This document shows, one piece after another, positions 50,115-63,359 of a DNA stretch of 64,000 bases. How positions within the stretch are numbered: position 1 is the stretch's first letter; each line of letters opens with the position of its first letter. The stretch comes from Branchiostoma floridae. Lineage: Eukaryota > Chordata > Leptocardii > Amphioxiformes > Branchiostomatidae. The stretch is from contig NW_023365711.1 in assembly GCF_000003815.2 (NCBI RefSeq), positions 1-64,000 of the forward strand. The letters run 5' to 3'. A program made the translations under genes and the position numbers. The notes beneath the pieces were generated by a model. The model searched no databases. It saw only the letters and a program-made list of their open reading frames with translations, and was not told the origin of the DNA.

Positions 50115-50770
50115 CTTACTAAGTCCGGCAACTTACTGGATCCTGCAACTTACCAGGTTCGGCAACTTACCATGTCCGGTAGCTTACGGGGCTGGGCAAC
50201 TAACGGGGTCCGGCAACTTACCATGTCCGGCAACTTACCGGATCCGGCAGTTTACCAGGTCCGGCAACTTACTGGGTCCGGCAACTTATTGGGTCTAGCT
50301 GCTGAGTCTGGCAACTTACCATGTCCGGTAGCTTACCGGGTCCGGCAACTTACCGAGTCCGGCAACTTACCGGATCCGGCAACTTACAGGGTCTGGCAAC
50401 TTACCGGGTCCGGCAGCTTACTAAGTCCGGCAACTTACCGGATCCTGCAACTTACCAGGTTCTGCAACTTACCATGTCCGGTAGCTTACCGGGTCCGGCA
50501 ACTTACCGAGTCCGGCAACTTACCAAATCCAGCAACTTACCAGGTTCGGCAACTTATCGGGTCTAGCAGCTTACTGGGTCCGGCAACTTACCGGGTCCGG
50601 CAACTTACCATGCATGTACAGCAGCTCATCGGGTCCTGCAATTTACGGGGTCCAGCAACTTATCGGGTCTAGCAGCTGAGTCTGGCAACTTACCAGGTCC
50701 AGCAGCTTACCGGATCCGGTAACTTACCGGGTCTGGCAACTTACCGGATCCGGCAACTTACTGGGTCCGG
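50115..50770 (+). repeat. Block F1, copy of 61722-62377
   Basis: The unit order matches 61722-62377 at an offset of 11,607 bp. Shared rare units include CCAAATCCAGC, ATGCATGTACAGCAGCTCATC and GCAATTTACGGGG. A third, more altered copy begins near 58450. Confidence 0.8.
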
Positions 50771-53070
50771 TAGCTTACCAGGTCCGGCATAGCACTGGTC
50801 TGGCAGCTTACTGGATTCGGCACTTACCGGATCCGGCAACTTACCGGATCCGGCAACTCACCAGGTTCAGCAGCTTACCGGATCCGGTAACTTACCGGGT
50901 CTGGCAACTTACCGGGTCCGGCAACTTACCGGGTCCGGCAACTTACCATGTCCGGTAGCTTACCGGGTCCGGCAACTTACCGAGTCCGGCAACTTACCGG
51001 ATCCGGCAACTTACCGGGTCTGGCAACTTACCGGATCCCGCAGCTTACTGGGTCCGGTAACTTACCCGGTCCGGCAACTTAGTGGGTCCGGCAACTTATC
51101 AGGTCTAGCTGCTGAGGCCGGCAACTTACCAGGTCCGTTAGCTTACCGGGTCCGTTAGCTTACCGGGTCCGGCAGCTTACCAGGTCCAGCAGTGCACGGG
51201 TCCGGCAGCTTACTGGATTCGGCAGCTTACTGGATCCTGCCACTTACCGGGTCCGGCAACTTATCGGATCCGGCAGCTTACTGAGTCCGGCAACTTACCG
51301 GGTCCGGCAACTAACCGGGTCCGGCAACTTACCAGGTCCGGCAGCTTACTAAGTCCGGCAACTTACCGGGTCCGGCATAGTACGGGTCCGGCAGCTTACT
51401 GGATCCGGCAACTTACCGGGTCCGGCAACTTGCCATGTCCGGCATCTTACCGGATCCGGCAGTTTACCAGGTCCGGCAACTTACTGGGTCCGGCAACTTA
51501 CTGGGTCCGGCAACTTATCGGGTCTAGCTGCTGAGTCCGGCAACTTACCATAGCCGGTAGCTTACCGGGTCCGGCAACTTACCGAGTCCGGCAACTTACC
51601 GTATCCCGCAACTTACCGGGTCTGGCAACTTACCGGGTCCGGCAGCTTACTAAGTCCGGCAACTTACCGGATCCTGCAACTTACCAGGTTCGGCAACTTA
51701 CCATGTCCGGTAGCTTACGGGGTCCGGCAACTTACCGGGTCCGGCAACTTACCATGTACGGCAACTTACTGGGTCCGGCAACTTACTGGGTCCGGCAACT
51801 TATCGGGTCTAGCTGCTTAGTCCGGCAACTTACCATGTCCGGTAGCTTACCGGGTCCGGCAACTTACCGAGTCCGGCAACTTACCAAATCCAGCAACTTA
51901 CCAGGTTCGGCAACTTATCGGGTCTAGCAGCTTACTGGGTCCGGCAACTTACCGGGTCCGGCAGCTTACTAAGTCCGGCAACTTACCGGCAGCTTACCTG
52001 TTCTAGCTTTAGAGTCCGGCAACTTACCAGGTCCGGCAGCTTACTAAGTCCGGCAACTTACCGGGTTCGGCAACTTATCGGGTCTAGCAGCTTACTGGGT
52101 CCGGCAACTTACCGGGTCCGGCAACTTACCATGCATGTACAGCAGCTCATCGGGTCCTGCAATTTACGGGGTCCAGCAACTTATCGGGTCTAGCAGCTGA
52201 GTCTGGCAACTTACCAGGTCCAGCAGCTTAACGGATCCGGTAACTTACCGGGTCTGGCAACTTACCGGATCCGGCAACTTACCGGGTCCGGTAGCTTACC
52301 GGGTACGGCAGCTTACTGAGTCCACAACTTACCGAGTCCGGCAGCTTACCGGGTCCTGCAACTTACCAGGTCTGTCAGCTTACCGAGTCCGGCAACTTAT
52401 CGGGTTTAGCAGCTGACCGGGCAACTTACCGGGTCCGGCAACTGACTGTGTCCAGTAGCTGAACAGGTCCTGCAACTTACAGGGCACTGCAACTTACCAT
52501 GTCCGGTAGCTTACCGGGTCCGGCAACTTACCGAGTCTGGCAACTTACCATGTCCGGCAACTTACCGGATCCGGCAGCTTACCGGGTCCGGTAACTTACC
52601 CCGTCCGGCAACTTAGTGGGTCCGGCAATTTATCAGGTCTAGCTGCTGAGGCCGGCAACTTATCAGGTCCGTTATTTTACCGGGTCCGGCAACTTACCGG
52701 GTCCGACAACTAACCGGGTCCGGCAACTTACCATGTACGGCAGCTTACCGGGTCCCGTAACTTACCGGGTCTGGCAGCTTATCGGGTCTAGCTGCTGAGT
52801 CCGGCAACTTACCATGTCCGGTAGCTTACCAGGTCCGGCAACTTACCGAGTCCGGCAACTTACCGTATCCGGCAACTTACCGGGTCTGGCAACTTACCGG
52901 GGTCGGCAGCTTACTAAGTCCGGCAACTTACCGGCAGCTTACCTGTTCTAGCTTTTGAGTCCGGCAACTTACCAGGTCCATTAGCTTACCGGGTCCGGCA
53001 ACTTACCAAGTCCGGCAACTTACCGGATCCGGCAACTTACCGGGTCCAACAGCTTGCTAAGTCCGGCAAC

Positions 53071-54586
53071 TTACCGGGTCCGGCAGCTTACTAAGTCCGG
53101 CAACTTACTGGATCCTGCAACTTACCAGGTTCGGCAACTTACCATGTCCGGTAGCTTACGGGGCTCGGCAACTAACGGGGTCCGGCAACTTACCATGTCC
53201 GGCAACTTACCGGATCCGGCAGTTTACCAGGTCCGGCAACTTACTGGGTCCGGCAACTTATCGGGTCTAGCTGCTGAGTCTGGCAACTTACCATGTCCGG
53301 TAGCTTACCGGGTCCGGCAACTTACCGAGTCCGGCAACTTACCGGATCCGGCAACTTACAGGGTCTGGCAACTTACCGGGTCCGGCAGCTTACTAAGTCC
53401 GGCAACTTACCGGATCCGGCAACTAACCGGGTCCGGCAACTTACCATGTACGGCAGCTTACCGGGTCCTGTAACTTACCGGGTCTGGCAGCTTATCGGGT
53501 CTAGCTGCTGAGTCCGGCAACTTACCATGTCCGGTAGCTTACCGGGTCCGGCAACTTACCGAGTCCGGCAACTTACCGAGTCCGGCAACTTACCGTATCC
53601 GGCAACTTACCGGGTCTGGCAACTTACCGGGTCCGGCAACTTACTAAGTCCGGCAACTTACCGGCAGCTTACCTGTTCTAGCTTTAGAGTCCGGCAACTT
53701 ACCAGGTCCGGCAGCTTACTAAGTCCGGCAACTTACCGGGTCCGGCATAGCACGGGTCCGGCAGCTTACTGGATCCGGCAACTTACCGGGTCCGGCAATT
53801 TACCGGGTCCGGCAACTTACCGGGTCCGGCAGCTTACCGTGTCCGGCAACTTACCATGTACGGCAGCTTACCGGGTCCGGTAACTTACCGGGTCTGGCAA
53901 CTTACCGGGTACGGCAGCTTACTGAGTCCACAACTTACCGGGTCCGGCAGCTTACCGGGTCCTGCAACTTACCAGGTCTGTCAGCTTACCGAGTCCGGCA
54001 ACTTATCGGGTTTAGCAGCTGACCGGGCAACTTACCGGGTCCGGCAACTTACTGTGTCCGGTAGCTTACTGGATCCTGCCACTTACCGGGTCCGGCAACT
54101 TACCGGATTTGGCAGCTTACTGAGTCCGGCAACTAACCGGGTCCGGCAACTTACCATGTACGGCAACTTACCGGGTCCCGCAACTTACTGTGTCCGGTAG
54201 CTTAACGGGTCCTGCAACTTACCGAGCAGGCATCTTACCATGTCCGGTAGCTTACTGGGTCCAGCAACTTACCGAGTCCGGCAACTGACCATGTCCGGCA
54301 ACTTACCGGATCCCGCAGCTTTTTTTACCGGGTCCGGCAGCTTACTAAGTCCAGCAACTTACCGGCAGCTTACCTGTTCTAGCTTTAGAGTCCGGCAACT
54401 TACCAGGTCCGGCAGCTTACTAAGTCCGGCAACTTACCGGGTCCGGCATAGCACGGGTCCGGCAGCTTACTGGATCCGGCAACTTACCGGGTCCGGCAAC
54501 TTACCGGGTCTGGCAACTTACCGGATCCGGCAGTTTACCAGGTCCGGCAACTTACTGGGTCCGGCAACTTACTGGGTCCGGCAACT
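53071..54586 (+). repeat. Block E2, copy of 46880-48395
   Basis: Partner of block E1, including the seven-T run at 54320-54326. Confidence 0.9.
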
Positions 54587-55416
54587 TATCCAGTCCGGTA
54601 GCTTACCAGGTCCGGCATAGCACTGGTCTGGCAGCTTACTGGATTCGGCAACTTACCGGGTCCGGCAACTTACCGGGTACGGCAACTTACCGGGTCCGGC
54701 AACTTACCGGATCCGGCAACTTACCGGATCCGGCAACTCACCAGGTCCAGCAGCTTACCGGATCCGGTAACTTACCGGGTCTGGCAACTTACCGGGTCCG
54801 GCAACTTACCGGGTCCGGCAACTTACCATGTCCGGTAGCTTACCGGGTCCGGCAACTTACCGAGTCCGGCAACTTACCGAGTCCGGCAACTTACCGGATC
54901 CGGCAACTTACCGGGTCTGGCAACTTACCGGATCCCGCAGCTTACTGGGTCCGGTAACTTACCCGGTCCGGCAACTTAGTGGGTCCGGCAACTTATCAGG
55001 TCTAGCTGCTGAGGCCGGCAACTTACCAGGTCCGTTAGCTTACCGGGTCCGGCAGCTTACCGGGTCCGGCAGCTTACCAGGTCCAGCAGTGCACGGGTTT
55101 GGCAGCTTACTGGATTCGGCAGCTTACTGGATCCTGCCACTTACCGGGTCCGGCAACTTATCGGATCCGGCAGCTTACTGAGTCCGGCAACTTACCGGGT
55201 CCGGCAACTAACCGGGTCCGGCAACTTACCAGGTCCGGCAGCTTACTAAGTCCGGCAACTTACCGGGTCCGGCATAGCACGGGTCCGGTAGCTTACTGGA
55301 TCCGGCAACTTACCGGGTCCGGCAACTTGCCATGTCCGGCATCTTACCGGATCCGGCAGTTTACCAGGTCCGGCAACTTACCGGGTCCGGCAACTTACTG
55401 GGTCCGGCAACTTATC

Positions 55417-56274
55417 NNNNNNNNNNNNNNNNNNNNNNNNNNNNNNNNNNNNNNNNNNNNNNNNNNNNNNNNNNNNNNNNNNNNNNNNNNNNNNNNNNNN
55501 NNNNNNNNNNNNNNNNNNNNNNNNNNNNNNNNNNNNNNNNNNNNNNNNNNNNNNNNNNNNNNNNNNNNNNNNNNNNNNNNNNNNNNNNNNNNNNNNNNNN
55601 NNNNNNNNNNNNNNNNNNNNNNNNNNNNNNNNNNNNNNNNNNNNNNNNNNNNNNNNNNNNNNNNNNNNNNNNNNNNNNNNNNNNNNNNNNNNNNNNNNNN
55701 NNNNNNNNNNNNNNNNNNNNNNNNNNNNNNNNNNNNNNNNNNNNNNNNNNNNNNNNNNNNNNNNNNNNNNNNNNNNNNNNNNNNNNNNNNNNNNNNNNNN
55801 NNNNNNNNNNNNNNNNNNNNNNNNNNNNNNNNNNNNNNNNNNNNNNNNNNNNNNNNNNNNNNNNNNNNNNNNNNNNNNNNNNNNNNNNNNNNNNNNNNNN
55901 NNNNNNNNNNNNNNNNNNNNNNNNNNNNNNNNNNNNNNNNNNNNNNNNNNNNNNNNNNNNNNNNNNNNNNNNNNNNNNNNNNNNNNNNNNNNNNNNNNNN
56001 NNNNNNNNNNNNNNNNNNNNNNNNNNNNNNNNNNNNNNNNNNNNNNNNNNNNNNNNNNNNNNNNNNNNNNNNNNNNNNNNNNNNNNNNNNNNNNNNNNNN
56101 NNNNNNNNNNNNNNNNNNNNNNNNNNNNNNNNNNNNNNNNNNNNNNNNNNNNNNNNNNNNNNNNNNNNNNNNNNNNNNNNNNNNNNNNNNNNNNNNNNNN
56201 NNNNNNNNNNNNNNNNNNNNNNNNNNNNNNNNNNNNNNNNNNNNNNNNNNNNNNNNNNNNNNNNNNNNNNNNNN
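55417..56274. other. Assembly gap (858 N)
   Basis: The largest gap in the array. Array units lie on both sides. Confidence 0.99.
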
Positions 56275-57504
56275 CGGGTCCGGCAACTTACCGGGTCCAG
56301 GCAACTAACCGGGTCCGGCAACTTACCATGTACGGCAGCTTACCGGGTCACTGTAACTTACCGGGTCTGGCAGCTTATCGGGTCTAGCTGCTGAGTCCGG
56401 CAACTTACCATGTCCGGTAGCTTACCGGGTCCGGCAACTTACCGAGTCCGGTAGCTTAACAGGTCCTGCAACTTACCGGGCACTGCAACTTACCCTGTCC
56501 GGTAGCTTACCGGGTCCGGCAACTTACCGAGTCTTGCAACTTAGTGGGTCCGGCAACTTATCAGGTCTAGCTGCTGAGGCCGGCAACTTACCAGGTCCGT
56601 TAGTTTACCGGGTCCGGCAACTCACCGGGTCCGGCAGCTTACCAGGTCCGGCAGTGCACAGGTCTGGCAGCTTACTGGATTCGTCAGCTTACTGGATCCT
56701 GCCACTTACCGGGTCCGGCAACTTACCGGATTTGGCAGCTTACTGAGTCCGGCAACTTACCGGGTCCAGAAACTAATCGGGTCCGGCAACTTACCATGTA
56801 CGGCAGCTTACCGGGTCTCGTAAATTACCGGGTCTGGCAGCTTATCGGGTCTAGCTGCTGAGTCCGGCAACTTACCATGTCCGGTAGCTTACCGGGTCCG
56901 GCAACTTACCGAGTCCGGCAACTTACCGTATCCGGCAACTTACCGGGTCTGGCAACTTACCGGGTCCGGCAGCTTACTAAGTCCGGCAACTTACCGGCAG
57001 CTTACCTGTTCTAGCTTTTGAGTCCGGCAACTTACCAGGTCCATTAGCTTACCGGGTCCGGCAACTTACCAAGTCCGGCAACTTACCGGATCCGGCAACT
57101 TACCGGGTCCAACAGCTTACTAAGTCCGGCAACTTACCGGGTCCGGCAGCTTACTAAGTCCGGCAACTTACTGGATCCTGCAACTTACCAGGTCTCGTAA
57201 CTTACCGGGTCTGGCAGCTTATCGGGTCTAGCTGCTGAGTCGGGCAACTTACCATGTCCGGTAGCTTACCGGGTCCGGCAACTTACCGAGTCCGGCAACT
57301 TACCGTATCCAGCAACTTATCGGGTCTAGCAGCTGAGTCTGGCAACTTACCAAGTCCGGCAACTTACCGGATCCGGCAACTCACCAGGTTCAGCAGCTTA
57401 CCAGGTCCAGCAGCTTACCGGACCCGGTAACTTATCGGGTCTGGCAACTTACCGGGTCCGGCAGCTTACCAGGTCCGGCATAGCACTGGTCTGGCAGCTT
57501 ACCG

Positions 57505-57622
57505 NNNNNNNNNNNNNNNNNNNNNNNNNNNNNNNNNNNNNNNNNNNNNNNNNNNNNNNNNNNNNNNNNNNNNNNNNNNNNNNNNNNNNNNNNNNNNNNN
57601 NNNNNNNNNNNNNNNNNNNNNN
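57505..57622. other. Assembly gap (118 N)
   Basis: Undetermined bases inside the array. Confidence 0.99.
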
Positions 57623-60051
57623 GGGTCCGGCAGCTTACTAAGTCCGGCAACTTACCGGATCGTGCAACTTACCAGGTTCGGCAATTTACCATGTCTGGTA
57701 GCTTACGGGGTCCGGCAACTTACCGGGTCCGGCAACTTACCATGTCCGGCAACTTACCGGATCCGGCAGTTTACCAGGTCCGGCAACTTGCTGGGTCCGG
57801 CAGCTTACTGGGTCCGGCAACTTATCGGGTCTAGATGCTGAGTCCAGCAAGTTACAAGGTCCGGCATAGCACGGGTCCGGCAGCTTACTGGATCCGGCAA
57901 CTTACCGGGTCTGGCAATTTACCGGGTCCTGCAACTTACCAGGTTCGGCAATTTACCATGTCTGGTAGCTGACGGGGTCCTGCAACTTACCGGGTCCGGC
58001 AACTTACCATGTCCGGCAACTTACCGGATCAGGCAGTTTACCAGGTCCGGCAACTTACTGGGTCCGGCAACCTGCCATGTCCGGCATCTTACCGGATCCG
58101 GCAGTTTACCAGGTCCGGCAACTTACTGGGTCCGGCAACTTACTGGGTCCGGCAACTTATCGGGTCTAGCTGCTGAGTCCGGCAACTTACCATGGCCGGT
58201 AGCTTACCGAGTCCGGCAACTTACCGTATCCGGCAACTTACCGGGTCTGGCAACTTACCGGGGTCGGCAGCTTACTAAGTCCGGCAACTTACCGGCAGCT
58301 TACCTGTTCTAGCTTTTGAGTCCGGCAACTTACCAGGTCCATTAGCTTACCGGGTCCGGCAACTTACCAAGTCCGGCAACTTACCGGATCCGGCAACTTA
58401 CCGGGTCCAACAGATTGCTAAGTCCGGCAACTTACCGGGTCCGGCAGCTTACTAAGTCCGGCAACTTACTGGATCCTGCAACTTACCAGGTTCGGCAACT
58501 TACCATGTCCGGTAGCTTACGGGGCTCGGCAACTAACGGGGTCCGGCAACTTACCATGTCCGGCAACTTACCGGATCCGGCAGTTTACCAGGTCCGGCAA
58601 CTTACTGGGTCCGGCAACTTATCGGGTCTAGCTGCTGAGTCTGGCAACTTACCATGTCCGGTAGCTTACCGGGTCCGGCAACTTACCGAGTCCGGCAACT
58701 TACCGGATCCGGCAACTTACAGGGTCTGGCAACTTACCGGGTCCGGCAGCTTACTAAGTCCGGCAACTTACCGGATCCTGCAACTTACCAGGTTCTGCAA
58801 CTTACCATGTCCGGTAGCTTACCGGGTCCGGCAACTTACCGAGTCCGGCAACTTACCAAATCCAGCAACTTACCAGGTTCGGCAACTATCAGGTCTAGCA
58901 GCTTACTGGGTCCGGCAACTTACCGGGTCCGGCACCTTACCATGCATGTACAGCAGCTTATCGGGTCCTGCAATTTACGGGATCCAGCAACTTATCGGGT
59001 CTAGCAGCTGAGTCTGGCAACTTACCAAGTCCGGCAACTTACCGGATCCGGCAACTCACCAGGTTCAGCAGCTTACCAGGTCCAGCAGCTTACCGGACCC
59101 GGTAACTTACCGGGTCTGGCAACTTACCGGGTCCGGCAGCTTACCAGGTCCGGCATAGCACTGGTCTGGCAGCTTACTGGATCCGGCAACTTACCGGGTC
59201 CGGCAACTTACCGGGTCCGGCAACTTACCATGTCCGGTAGCTTACCGGGTCCGGCAACTTACCGAGTCCGGCAAATTACCGGATCCGGCAACTTACCGGG
59301 TCTGGCAACTTACCGGGTCCGGCAGCTTACTAAGTCCGGCAACTTACCGGATCCTGCAACTTACCAGGTTCGGCAATTTACCATGTCTGGTAGCTTACGG
59401 GGTCCGGCAACTTACCGGGTCCGGCAACTTACCATGTCCGGCAACTTACCGGATCCGGCAGTTTACCAGGTCCGGCAACTTACTGGGTCCGGCAACTTAC
59501 TGGGTCCGGCAACTTATCGGGTCTAGATGCTGAGTCCAGCAAGTTACAAGGTCCGGCATATCACGGGTCCGGCAGCTTACTGGATCCGGCAACTTACCGG
59601 GTCTGGCAATTTACCGGGTCCTGCAACTTACCAGGTTCGGCAATTTACCATGTCTGGGAGCTGACGGGGTCCGGCAACTTACCGGGTCCGGCAACTTACC
59701 ATGTCCGGCAACTTACCGGATCAGGCAGTTTACCAGGTCCGGCAACTTACTGGGTCCGGCAACCTGCCATGTCCGGCATCTTACCGGATCCGGCAGATTA
59801 CCGGGTCTGGCAACTTACCGGGTCCGGCAGCTTACTAAGGCCGGCAACTTACCGGATCCTGCAACTTACCACGGGCGGCAACTTACCACGTCCGGTAGCT
59901 TACGGGGTCCGGCAACTTACTGGGTCCGGCAACTTATCGGGTCTAGCTGCTGAGTCCGGCAACTTACCATGGCCGGTAGCTTACCGGGTCCGGCAACTTA
60001 CCGAGTCCGGCAACTTACCGTATCCGGCAACTTACCGGGTCTGGCAACTTA

Positions 60052-60377
60052 NNNNNNNNNNNNNNNNNNNNNNNNNNNNNNNNNNNNNNNNNNNNNNNNN
60101 NNNNNNNNNNNNNNNNNNNNNNNNNNNNNNNNNNNNNNNNNNNNNNNNNNNNNNNNNNNNNNNNNNNNNNNNNNNNNNNNNNNNNNNNNNNNNNNNNNNN
60201 NNNNNNNNNNNNNNNNNNNNNNNNNNNNNNNNNNNNNNNNNNNNNNNNNNNNNNNNNNNNNNNNNNNNNNNNNNNNNNNNNNNNNNNNNNNNNNNNNNNN
60301 NNNNNNNNNNNNNNNNNNNNNNNNNNNNNNNNNNNNNNNNNNNNNNNNNNNNNNNNNNNNNNNNNNNNNNNNNNNNN
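60052..60377. other. Assembly gap (326 N)
   Basis: Undetermined bases inside the array. Confidence 0.99.
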
Positions 60378-61721
60378 CGGCAACTTACCAGGTTCGGCAA
60401 CTTACCATGTCCGGTAGCTTACGGGGTCCGGCAACTGACCGGGTCCGGCAACTTACCATGTACGGCAACTTACTGGGTCCGGCAACTTACTGGGTCCGGC
60501 AACTGATCGGGTCTAGCTGCTGAGTCCGGCAACTTACCATGTCCGGTAGCTTACCGGGTCCGGCAACTTACCGAGTCCGGCAACTTACCAAATCCAGCAA
60601 CTTACCAGGTTCGGCAACTTATCGGGTCTAGCAGCTTACTGGGTCCGGCAACTTACCGGGTCCGGCAGCTTACTAAGTCCGGCAACTTACCGGCAGCTTA
60701 CCTGTTCTAGCTTTAGAGTCCGGCAACTTACCAGGTCCGGCAGCTTACTAAGTCCGGCAACTTACCGGGTCCGGCATAGCATGGGTCTGGCAGCTTACTG
60801 GATCCGGCAACTTACCGGGTCCGGCAATTTACCGGGTCCGGCAACTTACCTGGTCCGGCAGCTTACCGTGTCCGGCAACTTACCAGGTCCGGCAACTTAC
60901 CGGGTCCAGCAACTTACCATGTACGGCAGCTTACCGGGTCCGGTAACTTACCGGGTCTGGCAACTTACCGGGTCCGGCAGCTTACTGAGTCCACAACTTA
61001 CCGAGTCCGGCAGCTTACCGGGTCCTGCAACTTACCAGGTCTGTCAGCTTACCGAGTCCGGCAACTTATCGGGTTTAGCAGCTGACCGGGCAACTTACCG
61101 GGTCCGGCAACTGACTGTGTCCAGTAGCTTAACAGGTCCTGCAACTTACAGGGCACTGCAACTTACCATGTCCGGTAGCTTACCGGGTCCGGCAACTTAC
61201 CGAGTCTGGCAACTTACCATGTCCGGCAACTTACCGGATCCGGCAGCTTACCGGGTCCGGTACCTTACCCCGTCCGGCAACTTAGTGGGTCCGGCAACTT
61301 ATCAGGTCTAGCTGCTGAGGCCGGCAACTTATCAGGTCCGTTATTTTACCGGGTCCGGCAACTTACCGGGTCCGACAACTAACCGGGTCCGGCAACTTAC
61401 CATGTACGGCAGCTTACCGGGTCCCGTAACTTACCGGGTCTGGCAGCTTATCGGGTCTAGCTGCTGAGTCCGGCAACTTACCATGTCCGGTAGCTTACCA
61501 GGTCCGGCAACTTACCGAGTCCGGCAACTTACCGTATCCGGCAACTTACCGGGTCTGGCAACTTACCGGGGTCGGCAGCTTACTAAGTCCGGCAACTTAC
61601 CGGCAGCTTACCTGTTCTAGCTTTTGAGTCCGGCAACTTACCAGGTCCATTAGCTTACCGGGTCCGGCAACTTACCAAGTCCGGCAACTTACCGGATCCG
61701 GCAACTTACCGGGTCCAACAG

Positions 61722-62377
61722 CTTACTAAGTCCGGCAACTTACTGGATCCTGCAACTTACCAGGTTCGGCAACTTACCATGTCCGGTAGCTTACGGGGCT
61801 CGGCAACTAACGGGGTCCGGCAACTTACCATGTCCGGCAACTTACCGGATCCGGCAGTTTACCAGGTCCGGCAACTTACTGGGTCCGGCAACTTATCGGG
61901 TCTAGCTGCTGAGTCTGGCAACTTACCATGTCCGGTAGCTTACCGGGTCCGGCAACTTACCGAGTCCGGCAACTTACCGGATCCGGCAACTTACAGGGTC
62001 TGGCAACTTACCGGGTCCGGCAGCTTACTAAGTCCGGCAACTTACCGGATCCTGCAACTTACCAGGTTCTGCAACTTACCATGTCCGGTAGCTTACCGGG
62101 TCCGGCAACTTACCGAGTCCGGCAACTTACCAAATCCAGCAACTTACCAGGTTCGGCAACTTATCGGGTCTAGCAGCTTACTGGGTCCGGCAACTTACCG
62201 GGTCCGGCAACTTACCATGCATGTACAGCAGCTCATCGGGTCCTGCAATTTACGGGGTCCAGCAACTTATCGGGTCTAGCAGCTGAGTCTGGCAACTTAC
62301 CAGGTCCAGCAGCTTAACGGATCCGGTAACTTACCGGGTCTGGCAACTTACCGGATCCGGCAACTTACCGGGTCCGG
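61722..62377 (+). repeat. Block F2, copy of 50115-50770
   Basis: Partner of block F1. Similarity continues in part to about 63,130, where 50,945-51,540 is matched at an offset near 11,604. Confidence 0.8.
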
Positions 62378-63259
62378 TAGCTTACCAGGTCCGGCATAGC
62401 ACTGGTCTGGCAGCTTACTGGATTCGGCAACTTACCGGGTCCGGCAACTTACCGGGTCCGGCAACTTACCGGGTACGGCAACTTACCGGGTACGGCAACT
62501 TACCGGGTCCGGCAACTTACCGGATCCGGCAACTTACCGGGTCCGGCAACTTACCATGTCCGGTAGCTTACCGGGTCCGGCAACTTACCGAGTCCGGCAA
62601 CTTACCGGATCCGGCAACTTACCGGGTCTGGCAACTTACCGGATCCCGCAGCTTACTGGGTCCGGTAACTTACCCGGTCCGGCAACTTAGTGGGTCCGGC
62701 AACTTATCAGGTCTAGCTGCTGAGGCCGGCAACTTACCAGGTCCGTTAGCTTACCGGGTCCGTTAGCTTACCGGGTCCGGCAGCTTACCAGGTCCAGCAG
62801 TGCACGGGTCCGGCAGCTTACTGGATTCGGCAGCTTACTGGATCCTGCCACTTACCGGGTCCGGCAACTTATCGGATCCGGCAGCTTACTGAGTCCGGCA
62901 ACTTACCGGGTCCGGCAACTAACCGGGTCCGGCAACTTACCAGGTCCGGCAGCTTACTAAGTCCGGCAACTTACCGGGTCCGGCATAGCACGGGTCCGGC
63001 AGCTTACTGGATCCGGCAACTTACCGGGTCCGGCAACTTGCCATGTCCGGCATCTTACCGGATCCGGCAGTTTACCAGGTCCGGCAACTTACTGGGTCCG
63101 GCAACTTACTGGGTCCGGCAACTTATCGGGTCTAGCTGCTGAGTCCGGCTACTTACCATGTCCGGTAGCTTACCGGGTCCGGCAACTTACCGAGTCCGGC
63201 AACTTACCGGATCCGGCAACTTACCGGGTCTGGCAACTTACCGGATCCCGCAGCTTACT

Positions 63260-63359
63260 NNNNNNNNNNNNNNNNNNNNNNNNNNNNNNNNNNNNNNNNN
63301 NNNNNNNNNNNNNNNNNNNNNNNNNNNNNNNNNNNNNNNNNNNNNNNNNNNNNNNNNNN
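63260..63359. other. Assembly gap (100 N)
   Basis: Exactly 100 N inside the array, size unknown. Array units continue to the last base of the window. Confidence 0.99.

Noticed and set aside
55099-56394. Long open frames spanning N runs (also at 4903-5535, 40245-41270 and 59769-60506)
   Set aside because: Their length comes from undetermined bases read as open codons.
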